Shown: piece by piece, positions 46,477-54,096 of the stretch | Layout: each line of letters starts with the position of its first letter | Position numbering within the stretch: the stretch's first letter is position 1 | Source: Winogradskyella sp. KYW1333 | Lineage (GTDB): Bacteria > Bacteroidota > Bacteroidia > Flavobacteriales > Flavobacteriaceae | Assembly: GCF_003335675.1 (NCBI RefSeq) | Contig: NZ_QPHL01000017.1 | Location: 620,001-684,000, forward strand | Reading direction: 5' to 3' | DNA length: 64,000 bases | Position numbers and translations under genes: made by a program | The notes under the pieces: generated by a model | What the model was told of the DNA's origin: nothing | What the model saw: only the letters and a program-made list of their open reading frames with translations | Databases searched by the model: none

Positions 46477-47259
46477 TTAGTTGTCTTCTTTATTGAGTTG
46501 CCATGTATTTAAGCGTTGAATGGTATGATGTGCTGTAAGATCAAATTGAACTGGTACAACTGAAATATATCCATTTGCTAAAGCCCATTCATCTGTATCT
46601 TCACCATGATCCATGTTTACAAATTTTCCCGTTAGCCAATAGTATTCGCGACCCATAGGATTTGTGCGTTTATCAAATTCTTCCTTCCAATTTGCTCGTG
46701 CTTGCCTACATACTTTAATTCCTTTTATTTCCTTTTTTTGAAGTTTTGGAATATTCACATTTAAGACAACACCATCTGGTAGTCCGTGTTTTAAGACCTC
46801 TCTCGTAATAGTTTCAACAAATGATTCGCTTGGCTCAAAGTTGGCACTCCAATTGTAATCTAGAAGTGAAAAACCAATGGCAGGTATACTTTCTATTCCG
46901 GCTTCTAAGGCTGCACTCATGGTGCCAGAGTATATTACATTGATTGAAGAATTAGAGCCATGGTTAATACCAGATACACAAATATCTGGTTTTCGGTCTA
47001 AAATTTCATTTACAGCTAATTTCACACAGTCTGCAGGGGTGCCAGAGCAACTATACTCAGGTTGGTTTCCATCAATTGTAACCTTTTCAATATGTAATGT
47101 AGAATTAATAGTAATTGCATGTCCCATTGCACTTTGAGGGCTATCTGGTGCAACAACAACAACATCTCCGATTCCATTCATAATTTTAACTAAAGTACGC
47201 AATCCAGGTGCAGTGATACCATCATCATTTGTGACTAAAATTAAAGGGCGTTGAGACAT
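46477..47259 (-). CDS. surE: 5'/3'-nucleotidase SurE
   Basis: This is a 260-residue cytoplasmic phosphatase for nucleoside monophosphates. The metal site is the N-terminal LVTNDDGITAPGL, followed by PDSPQSAMGHAIT, SGTPADCVKLAV and SGINHGSNSSINVIYSGTMSAALE, all SurE hallmarks. It is first gene of the lpxB-NlpC/P60-comEC operon and divergent from the S41 protease across 170 bp. Confidence 0.96.
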   Translation of the reverse strand: MSQRPLILVTNDDGITAPGLRTLVKIMNGIGDVVVVAPDSPQSAMGHAITINSTLHIEKVTIDGNQPEYSCSGTPADCVKLAVNEILDRKPDICVSGINHGSNSSINVIYSGTMSAALEAGIESIPAIGFSLLDYNWSANFEPSESFVETITREVLKHGLPDGVVLNVNIPKLQKKEIKGIKVCRQARANWKEEFDKRTNPMGREYYWLTGKFVNMDHGEDTDEWALANGYISVVPVQFDLTAHHTIQRLNTWQLNKEDN

Positions 47260-47429
47260 TGTAATCCTTGTTTTTATTATTGATGTAAAAATACTAAAAA
47301 GGTTTACAATCCTTCACGGTGTGCATCTTTAACAAAAAATTAGTGCCTTGTTTTTTTATGGCACGATTTTTTCTCACTATTTTAGTGAACTTTTGATACA
47401 GTAATTAATAGCAAAAAAATAAAGAGATT

Positions 47430-49607
47430 ATGAGAGGGAATTATAAGTTTTTTCTGTTAGCACTATTAATAGCATTTGCATCTTGTAGCTTCACTAGCAA
47501 GACATTTGATAACCCTGATAAAGACAAATTATTAATTCAGTTAATAACCTACGTTTTAGATCAAGGACATTTTGATCCTCAGGAGTTAAATGACGATTTT
47601 TCGGCCAATGTATTTGAAGACTATCTATCGCAATTAGATCCATTCAAACGTTATTTCTATGCCTCAGATATTGAAGAGTTTGAAGTTTATAAAGATCAAA
47701 TAGATGATCAATTAAGAAACTATGATGTGTCGTTTTTCAATATAACTCATCAAAGATTACTTGAACGTATCGAAGAATCTGAAAAGTTATATGAAGAGAT
47801 TTTAGAGGTTCCATTTGATTTCAGCAAAGACGAAACTTATACTTCTGAATATGAAACATTATCGTATGTTAAGAACAAAAAAGAAATGAAAGAACGTTGG
47901 AGACAACAACTTAAGTTCTCCACAATTGCAAATTATGATGAAACCGTTTCTCAACGTGATACTGAAATTACAGCTGTAGAATTGCCTGAAATCGTTTTTT
48001 CAGCTAAGAACGAAAAATTGCAAACGAAAGAAAAAAAGTCAATGGCAGAGCTTGAAAAAGAGGCCCGTGAGACTACTAAGCGCTCGCTAGATGAATTATA
48101 TGACTTTATTGATGATAGACAACGAAAAGATTGGTTTGCTGTTTACATTAATGCAGTTGTTGAAGAATTTGATCCTCATACATTTTATTTTGCACCAGAA
48201 GATAAAGATCGTTTTGATGTTGCCATGTCAGGTAACTTTGAAGGCATAGGTGCAAGACTGCAAAAAAAGATGGATGCTATAGTAGTGAATGAAATAATTA
48301 GTGGTGGTCCAGCATGGAGAGCAAATGAATTAGAAGTTGGAGATCATATACTTAAAGTGAAGCAAGAAGATGAAGAGGAGGGGGTGAATGTAGTTGGCAT
48401 GAGATTAGACGATGCTATCAAATTTATTAAAGGCCCAAAAGGTACAGTTGTTACGCTAACTCTTAAAAAGGTTGATGGTACAATAGAGGATATTTCTATA
48501 ACGAGAGATATTGTGGAATTAGAGGAAACTTATGCAAAATCTTCAACCGTTGAGAAAGATGGCAAAACATTTGGTGTAATTAATTTACCTAAATTTTATG
48601 TTGATTTTCAAAGTTATGACAATCGCAACGCAGCTTCAGATATTAAACAAGAAATTATTCGCCTTAAGGAAGCTGGGATGGAAGGTTTGGTATTGGATCT
48701 AAGAAATAATGGAGGTGGATCATTACAAACCGTTGTTGATATTGTAGGTTTATTTATTGAAGATGGGCCAGTAGTTCAAGTTAAAACTACTGGAGAGCCA
48801 AAAGAGGTGCTTAGAGACAGAGACAGAGCAATTGTTTGGGATGGGCCATTAGTAGTTTTAGTAAATGAGCTTTCAGCATCGGCTTCTGAGATATTAGCCG
48901 CAGCTATGCAAGATTATAAGCGTGGTATTGTTATTGGAAGCAAGCAGACTTATGGAAAAGGAACCGTTCAGAATGTATTAGATTTAAATAGAATGGTGCG
49001 AAATAATTCTAATGGAGATATGGGTGCACTAAAATTTACTACACAGAAATTCTACAGAATAAATGGAGGTTCAACCCAATTAGAAGGTGTTAAAAGTGAT
49101 GTTGTTGTTCCAGACCGTTATAGCTATATTAATATTGGTGAGAAGGATCAAGAGAACCCGTTACCATGGGATAAGATTGATGCAGTTGATTATCAAGTTT
49201 GGGGTAATTACTTTGACTATGATACAACAATAAGTAAAAGTAAAGCTAGAATGGCGGCGAATGAGCAGCTTAAGCTAATTGATGCTAATGCACAATGGGT
49301 TAAAAAGATTAGGGACCGCGAAATCTATTCTTTGAATTATGAAAAGTATAGAGAGGAGATGGAGCTCAATGAGCAAGAAGCTAAACGTTTTGAACAATTG
49401 TCTGAATATAAAACTGACCTTACTTTTAACTCGTTGCCATATGAGGTAAAATTAATGGATCAAGACACGATTTTGAAGGAAAAACGTAAACGTTGGCATA
49501 CAAATTTATCTAGAGATGTTTATATTGAAGAGGCATTAAATGTTTTGAATGATTTAAAGATGACTTACGCTATTAAGAATAAAGTTGCCACTTCTGTGAA
49601 GAATTAA
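47430..49607 (+). CDS. prc: Carboxy-terminal processing protease, Prc/Tsp type (S41)
   Basis: This is a 725-residue lipoprotein or periplasmic protease (signal LLIAFASC, Cys19). A Prc N-terminal domain (DPFKRYFYASDIEEF, about 70-84) is followed by a PDZ domain (about 265-350, GIGARLQKK and LEVGDHILKV) and the S41 peptidase domain with LDLRNNGGGSL. By analogy with E. coli Tsp the Ser/Lys dyad is Ser484 and Lys510 (LSASASEILAAA and TYGKGTVQ). A C-terminal Prc-specific extension follows. It trims C-termini of envelope proteins. The permease gene starts 8 bp downstream. Confidence 0.93.
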   Translation: MRGNYKFFLLALLIAFASCSFTSKTFDNPDKDKLLIQLITYVLDQGHFDPQELNDDFSANVFEDYLSQLDPFKRYFYASDIEEFEVYKDQIDDQLRNYDVSFFNITHQRLLERIEESEKLYEEILEVPFDFSKDETYTSEYETLSYVKNKKEMKERWRQQLKFSTIANYDETVSQRDTEITAVELPEIVFSAKNEKLQTKEKKSMAELEKEARETTKRSLDELYDFIDDRQRKDWFAVYINAVVEEFDPHTFYFAPEDKDRFDVAMSGNFEGIGARLQKKMDAIVVNEIISGGPAWRANELEVGDHILKVKQEDEEEGVNVVGMRLDDAIKFIKGPKGTVVTLTLKKVDGTIEDISITRDIVELEETYAKSSTVEKDGKTFGVINLPKFYVDFQSYDNRNAASDIKQEIIRLKEAGMEGLVLDLRNNGGGSLQTVVDIVGLFIEDGPVVQVKTTGEPKEVLRDRDRAIVWDGPLVVLVNELSASASEILAAAMQDYKRGIVIGSKQTYGKGTVQNVLDLNRMVRNNSNGDMGALKFTTQKFYRINGGSTQLEGVKSDVVVPDRYSYINIGEKDQENPLPWDKIDAVDYQVWGNYFDYDTTISKSKARMAANEQLKLIDANAQWVKKIRDREIYSLNYEKYREEMELNEQEAKRFEQLSEYKTDLTFNSLPYEVKLMDQDTILKEKRKRWHTNLSRDVYIEEALNVLNDLKMTYAIKNKVATSVKN

Positions 49608-49615
49608 ATCACTAA

Positions 49616-50710
49616 ATGAAAATAGAAAAAAATTCACTAACAAGTTTAGCGCTTCAAAAGTTTAAAAGAAACTTTTGGGGCGTTTTTAGTATAGTGCTAA
49701 TTGGATTAATAGGTCTAATATCTGTTTTCGCCTATGTATTTGCACCTGATACTTCTATAAATGCTAATCAGATGCATTTATCTATTCATTCCAAGACACC
49801 TGGTTTTCAAGTTCAAATGCTAACTATTCCCTCTGGACAAACATCCAATCAAAGTTTTTTTTCAAAACTGTTTTTTGGTGTTGATAATTTAGATACCGAA
49901 ATCCCCGTATCATCATATAGTATAAAAGAAGGTATGTTATCCTACATGGAATATGCTGTTAACGGAGTGGAAGGAATTGAAAAGCAAATAGGTTTAAGTA
50001 ATTTTCCAAATAATGATTATCAAAAATATATCGATACAAGAACATTTATTTTTGGTACAGACAAGTATGGTAGAGATTATTTGAGTAGGATTCTGATTGG
50101 TTCTAGGATCTCCTTTTTCATTGGATTTGTAGCAGTCTTAATTTCTTTAATTGTAGGATTAATTATGGGTAGTCTCGCGGGTTATTATGGGGGAAAAATT
50201 GATGCTGTGATAATGTGGATAATAAATGTAACATGGTCTATACCAACCCTTTTATTAGTTATAGCCATTACTTTGGCACTAGGTAAAGGATTCTGGCAAG
50301 TTTTTATTGCTGTAGGATTAACCATGTGGGTTGAGGTTGCAAGAGTGGTTAGAGGGCAAATTATAAGTGCTAAGGAAATGCAATACGTTACAGCGGCAAG
50401 GGCATTGGGATACAAGGATTATCGAATTATCACCAAACACATATTGCCCAATATTTTTGGCCCTTTAATTGTTATTTCAGCAGCTAATTTCGCGGCAGCT
50501 ATTTTAATTGAAAGTGGGTTGAGTTTTTTAGGTATTGGTGCACAACCACCAATGGCTAGTTGGGGAGCTATGATTAAAGATCATTATAATTATATAATTC
50601 TAGGGCAACCTTATTTAGCTCTTATACCAGGAATATGCATTATGCTTTTGGTTATGGCATTTATGTTGGTTGGAAACGCTTTCAGAGATGCTTTAGATGT
50701 TAAGACCTAA
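49616..50710 (+). CDS. OppC/DppC-type ABC transporter permease
   Basis: This is a 364-residue inner-membrane permease with one N-terminal helix, a long periplasmic segment (about 45-160) and the binding-protein-dependent transport domain. The EAA loop is AARALGYKDYRIITKHILPN (about 260-279), followed by ESGLSFLGIGAQPP, typical of peptide permeases. No OppB partner, ATPase or binding protein is in the window, so partners must be encoded elsewhere. It is an apparent two-gene operon with prc. Confidence 0.9.
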   Translation: MKIEKNSLTSLALQKFKRNFWGVFSIVLIGLIGLISVFAYVFAPDTSINANQMHLSIHSKTPGFQVQMLTIPSGQTSNQSFFSKLFFGVDNLDTEIPVSSYSIKEGMLSYMEYAVNGVEGIEKQIGLSNFPNNDYQKYIDTRTFIFGTDKYGRDYLSRILIGSRISFFIGFVAVLISLIVGLIMGSLAGYYGGKIDAVIMWIINVTWSIPTLLLVIAITLALGKGFWQVFIAVGLTMWVEVARVVRGQIISAKEMQYVTAARALGYKDYRIITKHILPNIFGPLIVISAANFAAAILIESGLSFLGIGAQPPMASWGAMIKDHYNYIILGQPYLALIPGICIMLLVMAFMLVGNAFRDALDVKT

Positions 50711-50713
50711 TCA

Positions 50714-51328
50714 TTAATTGTTTCTTAAGGCTTCAATTTCATTATTTGTTTCTTCAATAAAACTCAGAACCTCTTCTTGGCCAATTTTTTTACTTGATGA
50801 TGTTATAAAATAAGGAGGTAATTCTTCCCAGGTTTTCAAAAGTTCCTCACAATATTCTTGTACGTGCCTATCCATAGCCTTTGGTTTCAATTTGTCTACT
50901 TTGGTAAAAATAATTCCAAATGGGATACCACTTTCACCTAAATATTGCATAAATTCTAGGTCTATAGGCTGTGGTTTATGTCTTATATCAACCAATACAA
51001 ATGCGGAGACAAGTTGTGTCCTTTGTTCAAAATAATTGGTAATAAACTTTTGAAATTTCTTCTTTGAAGTTTTTGAAACTCTTGCATAGCCATAGCCAGG
51101 AAGATCTACCAAAAACCAATTATTATTTATTATAAAATGATTAATAAGTTGAGTTTTTCCGGGACGCCCAGAAATCTTGGCTAAACTCTTACGGTTAGTC
51201 AACATATTAATTAATGAGGATTTCCCAACATTACTGCGTCCTATAAAAGCATATTCTGGTAATGGCTGTTTTGGACATTTAGCCACATCAGAATTACTCA
51301 CTACAAAATCAGCTGATTTTATTTTCAT
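50714..51328 (-). CDS. yihA: Ribosome-biogenesis GTP-binding protein YihA/YsxC
   Basis: This is a 204-residue TRAFAC GTPase needed for 50S subunit maturation. G1 is GRSNVGKSSLI (about 32-42), G3 is DLPGYGYA, G4 is TKVD and G5 lies near ITSSSK. Length is typical. It is convergent with the permease (3 bp apart) and downstream of the alpha/beta hydrolase, with which it may be co-transcribed. Confidence 0.96.
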   Translation of the reverse strand: MKIKSADFVVSNSDVAKCPKQPLPEYAFIGRSNVGKSSLINMLTNRKSLAKISGRPGKTQLINHFIINNNWFLVDLPGYGYARVSKTSKKKFQKFITNYFEQRTQLVSAFVLVDIRHKPQPIDLEFMQYLGESGIPFGIIFTKVDKLKPKAMDRHVQEYCEELLKTWEELPPYFITSSSKKIGQEEVLSFIEETNNEIEALRNN

Positions 51329-51367
51329 CGTTAGTTCCTTGTAGATAGGAATATTTATAGTTAAATG

Positions 51368-52132
51368 TTAGAATTGGCGACTTTCTAACCAGTTGTTTAG
51401 GATTTTATTGAACTCTTCTGGATGCTCCATCATGGCGGCATGCCCGCACTTATTAATCCAATATAAATCAGAATCTGGCAGGAGGTTATGAAACTCTACC
51501 GCCACCTCAGGAGGTGTAACCGTGTCGTTTTTACCCCAAATTATACATGTTGGAGTGTGCATTTTTGGAAGATCACCAGCCATATTATGTCTTATGGCAC
51601 TTTTAGCGATAGCCAAGGTTTTAACCAATTTATTTCTATTATTTACAGTTGCATAAACCTCATCAACAATTTCTTTGGTTGCAACTTCTGGGTCGTAAAA
51701 TACGTCTTGTGCTTTCTTTTTGATGACTTCATAGTCACTACGCTTGGTATAACCACTCCCCATAGCACTTTCATAAAGCCCTGAACTACCGGTGATTACA
51801 AGTCCTTTAACTTTTTTAGGGTACATTTTCGTGTGGTATAATCCTATATGACCGCCAAGGGAATTTCCTAACAAAATGACTTCGTCAAATCCTTTGAAAT
51901 CAATAAAATCTTTCAGGTAATTAGCAAAACTTTTTACATTGGTTTTAACTAAGGACATGGTATAAATAGGTAATTCTGGTATAATTACTTTGTAGCCATT
52001 TGAGCCAAAATAATTAGTTACTGCATCAAAATTACTAAGTCCTCCCATTAATCCATGGAGCACTATAATTGGTGTGCCTTCTCCTACTTCAATATAACTA
52101 TAATCCTTCTCTTTTTTTAAAAGGTGTGCCAT
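51368..52132 (-). CDS. Alpha/beta-fold hydrolase
   Basis: This is a 254-residue cytoplasmic hydrolase. The oxyanion region is VLHGLMGGLSNFD, the nucleophile Ser is in LGNSLGGHIGLYH (about residue 94), Asp is in WGKNDTVTPP and His is in CGHAAMMEHPEEF. The triad is complete, but the substrate is not evident. It is transcribed away from mraZ. A TATATTTG promoter-like element lies 30 bp upstream. Confidence 0.9.
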   Translation of the reverse strand: MAHLLKKEKDYSYIEVGEGTPIIVLHGLMGGLSNFDAVTNYFGSNGYKVIIPELPIYTMSLVKTNVKSFANYLKDFIDFKGFDEVILLGNSLGGHIGLYHTKMYPKKVKGLVITGSSGLYESAMGSGYTKRSDYEVIKKKAQDVFYDPEVATKEIVDEVYATVNNRNKLVKTLAIAKSAIRHNMAGDLPKMHTPTCIIWGKNDTVTPPEVAVEFHNLLPDSDLYWINKCGHAAMMEHPEEFNKILNNWLESRQF

Positions 52133-52161
52133 TTATAATGTTAGTGCTTTCGTGTTAAAAA

Positions 52162-52169
52162 CAAATATA
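52162..52169 (-). promoter_or_regulatory. Putative -7 element for the alpha/beta hydrolase
   Basis: On the minus strand this reads TATATTTG, a full TAnnTTTG match 30 bp before the hydrolase ATG. No TTTG is found at the expected upstream distance. Confidence 0.4.
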
Positions 52170-52339
52170 ACTAAATCCTTTTGAAATTAATCTTTAGGCA
52201 TAAAATATCAATTTTTTAGGAAACCTAATCTTATTCATAGAGTGTTGATAATTACCACATGAAAATTATTACTCAACCTGTTGATATAACTGTATTGCAC
52301 GAAACTTTTTATCGATTAAAAATAAAACTTATCAACAAA

Positions 52340-52369
52340 TGTGGGATTATGTGGTAAAATGTGGTGTTT
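52340..52369 (+). promoter_or_regulatory. MraZ operator: three 10-bp direct repeats
   Basis: Three consecutive 10-mers begin TGTGG (52340, 52350, 52360): TGTGGGATTA, TGTGGTAAAA, TGTGGTGTTT. MraZ proteins are known to bind arrays of short GTGG/TGGG boxes with 10-bp periodicity ahead of their own gene. The array sits over the -33 area of the putative mraZ promoter, so binding should repress the dcw cluster. Confidence 0.8.
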
Positions 52370-52376
52370 TTTTCAA

Positions 52377-52384
52377 TATATTTG
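52377..52384 (+). promoter_or_regulatory. Putative -7 element of the dcw (mraZ) promoter
   Basis: TATATTTG matches TAnnTTTG, directly downstream of the MraZ boxes and 34 bp before the mraZ start. The best -33 candidate is an imperfect TGTG inside the second box. Confidence 0.5.
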
Positions 52385-52418
52385 AAATTCAATCGTTAAA
52401 ATTCGGATTACTAATAAA

Positions 52419-52889
52419 TTGAAATCATTCATAGGAACATACGAGTGTAAAGCAGATACCAAGGGAAGGTTGATGATACCGGCTGTATTAAAAAAGCAGC
52501 TTTCATCTGCATTGCAGGATGGTTTTGTTTTGAAGCGTGCAGTTTTTCAAACATGCTTAGAACTTTATCCAATGGCTGAATGGAATTTGCTAATGGATAA
52601 AGTGAACAAGCTAAATCGCTTCAAGAAAAAGAATAATGATTTTATAAGACGATTCACTGCAGGAGTAAAAATGGTAGAGGTGGATAATGCTGGACGTCTT
52701 CTCATCCCTAAAGATTTAATAAACTTTTCTGGTATAACCAAAAATGTGGTATTAGCATCTGCTGTTAACATTATTGAAATTTGGGATAAAGACAAATACG
52801 AAACAGCAATCGATGATGCTACATCAGATTTTGCAGATTTAGCTGAGGAGGTAATGGGTCAAGATGAGAATGACAATGGCCTATCATAA
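52419..52889 (+). CDS. mraZ: Transcriptional regulator MraZ
   Basis: This is a 156-residue AbrB-like DNA-binding protein, apparently starting with TTG. Two MraZ half-domains carry the signature twice: DTKGRLMIP (about 13-21) and DNAGRLLIP (about 89-97). It is known as repressor of its own dcw cluster through short repeated boxes, which are present just upstream. The following rsmH start lies inside the end of this gene. Confidence 0.95.
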   Translation: MKSFIGTYECKADTKGRLMIPAVLKKQLSSALQDGFVLKRAVFQTCLELYPMAEWNLLMDKVNKLNRFKKKNNDFIRRFTAGVKMVEVDNAGRLLIPKDLINFSGITKNVVLASAVNIIEIWDKDKYETAIDDATSDFADLAEEVMGQDENDNGLS

Positions 52890-53772
52890 TGCAGTATTAC
52901 TCAAAGAAACGGTTGATGGTTTAAATATTAAACCAGATGGTATTTATGTAGATGTCACTTTCGGTGGAGGTGGTCATAGCAAAGAATTACTATCAAGATT
53001 AGGCAAAGATGGGAAGTTGTTTGCATTTGATCAGGATAAGGATGCCTTAGCAAATTCTATTGATGATAACAGGTTCGTTCTCATTAATGAGAACTTCAGA
53101 TTTATAAAAAGGTTCTTAAGGTTTTACGGAGTTAAGGAAGTAGATGGTGTGCTAGCCGATTTCGGTGTTTCATCTCATCAGTTTGACGTAGCTGAACGTG
53201 GTTTTTCAACCCGATTTGAAGCTGATTTGGACATGAGAATGAATCAACAAAATGCTTTGTCTGCATTTGAAGTGATCAACACCTATGATGAAGAGAAACT
53301 AAAGCAAGTTTTTTATCAGTACGGTGAGTTGAGGCAAGCACCGGCAATAGCAAGAGAAATTGTTTCGGAAAGGAAGAAAGAGGAGATTAAAACTAGTAAG
53401 CAATTAAAAGTTATTCTAAAAAGGTTTTTAAATCACAAAAAAGAAAATAAGGTATTGGCGCAGATTTATCAGGCAATTAGAATAGAAGTCAATCAAGAAA
53501 TAGAAGTATTAAAGGAACTACTTCTACAAATGCCTGAAATATTAAAAAAAGGAGGTAGGCTTGCTTTTATTTCTTATCACTCTTTAGAGGATAGATTGGT
53601 TAAAAGATTTATTAGAAATGGTTTGTTTGAGGGAGAACCAGAACGCGATGTATTCGGAAATTATGAGGTGCCTCTAAAAAAAGTTGGTGGTTTAATTATA
53701 CCATCACAAGAAGAAATTAAAATTAATAGCAGAGCTAGAAGCGCAAAATTGAGGATAGCTGAAAAAATATGA
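52864..53772 (+). CDS. rsmH: 16S rRNA m4C1402 methyltransferase RsmH
   Basis: This is a 302-residue SAM-dependent methyltransferase acting on the ribosomal P site. It has YHNAVLLKETVDGL at the N-terminus, SAM-binding DVTFGGGGHSKELL (about 31-44), ADFGVSSHQFD and ISYHSLEDRLVKRF. Met codons at 52864, 52870 and 52876 are all possible starts; each overlaps the end of mraZ. The stop overlaps the ftsL start (ATGA). Confidence 0.96.
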   Translation: MRMTMAYHNAVLLKETVDGLNIKPDGIYVDVTFGGGGHSKELLSRLGKDGKLFAFDQDKDALANSIDDNRFVLINENFRFIKRFLRFYGVKEVDGVLADFGVSSHQFDVAERGFSTRFEADLDMRMNQQNALSAFEVINTYDEEKLKQVFYQYGELRQAPAIAREIVSERKKEEIKTSKQLKVILKRFLNHKKENKVLAQIYQAIRIEVNQEIEVLKELLLQMPEILKKGGRLAFISYHSLEDRLVKRFIRNGLFEGEPERDVFGNYEVPLKKVGGLIIPSQEEIKINSRARSAKLRIAEKI

Positions 53773-54089
53773 AGAAAAATATCTATAGCATATTACGTGG
53801 CAAATTTCTCATAAGTGATGATTCGTTCAAAAATTGGCGCATTATCATTTTTGTTTCTGTACTAGCAGTTGTAATGATTGCAAGTTCTCATAGTGCCGAT
53901 AAAAAAGTACATGATATTGCAAGATTGACAAATGAAGTGAAAGAATTAAGGTCTGCATTTGTTGATGGGCGTTCAAAATTAATGCGCTTGAAGATGGAAT
54001 CAACCATTATCAATAAAGTGGCAGATAAGGGTATTGAAATTTCTGAAATACCACCAAAAAAAATAAAAGTTAAATCACAAAGTGAGTAA
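53769..54089 (+). CDS. ftsL: FtsL-like cell division protein
   Basis: This is a 106-residue bitopic protein. A short cytoplasmic part is followed by one membrane helix (about 25-43, IIIFVSVLAVVMIASSH) and a periplasmic coiled coil (DIARLTNEVKELRSAFVDGR). Position between rsmH and ftsI and size are those of FtsL. It partners FtsQ and FtsB in the divisome. Confidence 0.88.
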   Translation: MKKNIYSILRGKFLISDDSFKNWRIIIFVSVLAVVMIASSHSADKKVHDIARLTNEVKELRSAFVDGRSKLMRLKMESTIINKVADKGIEISEIPPKKIKVKSQSE

Positions 54090-54096
54090 TTAGATA

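Noticed and set aside
52201..52418. Possible replication origin from DnaA-box-like 9-mers and AT-rich sequence before mraZ
   Set aside because: Only three imperfect boxes are present, there is no dnaA, dnaN or parAB nearby, and the region is better explained as a divergent promoter.
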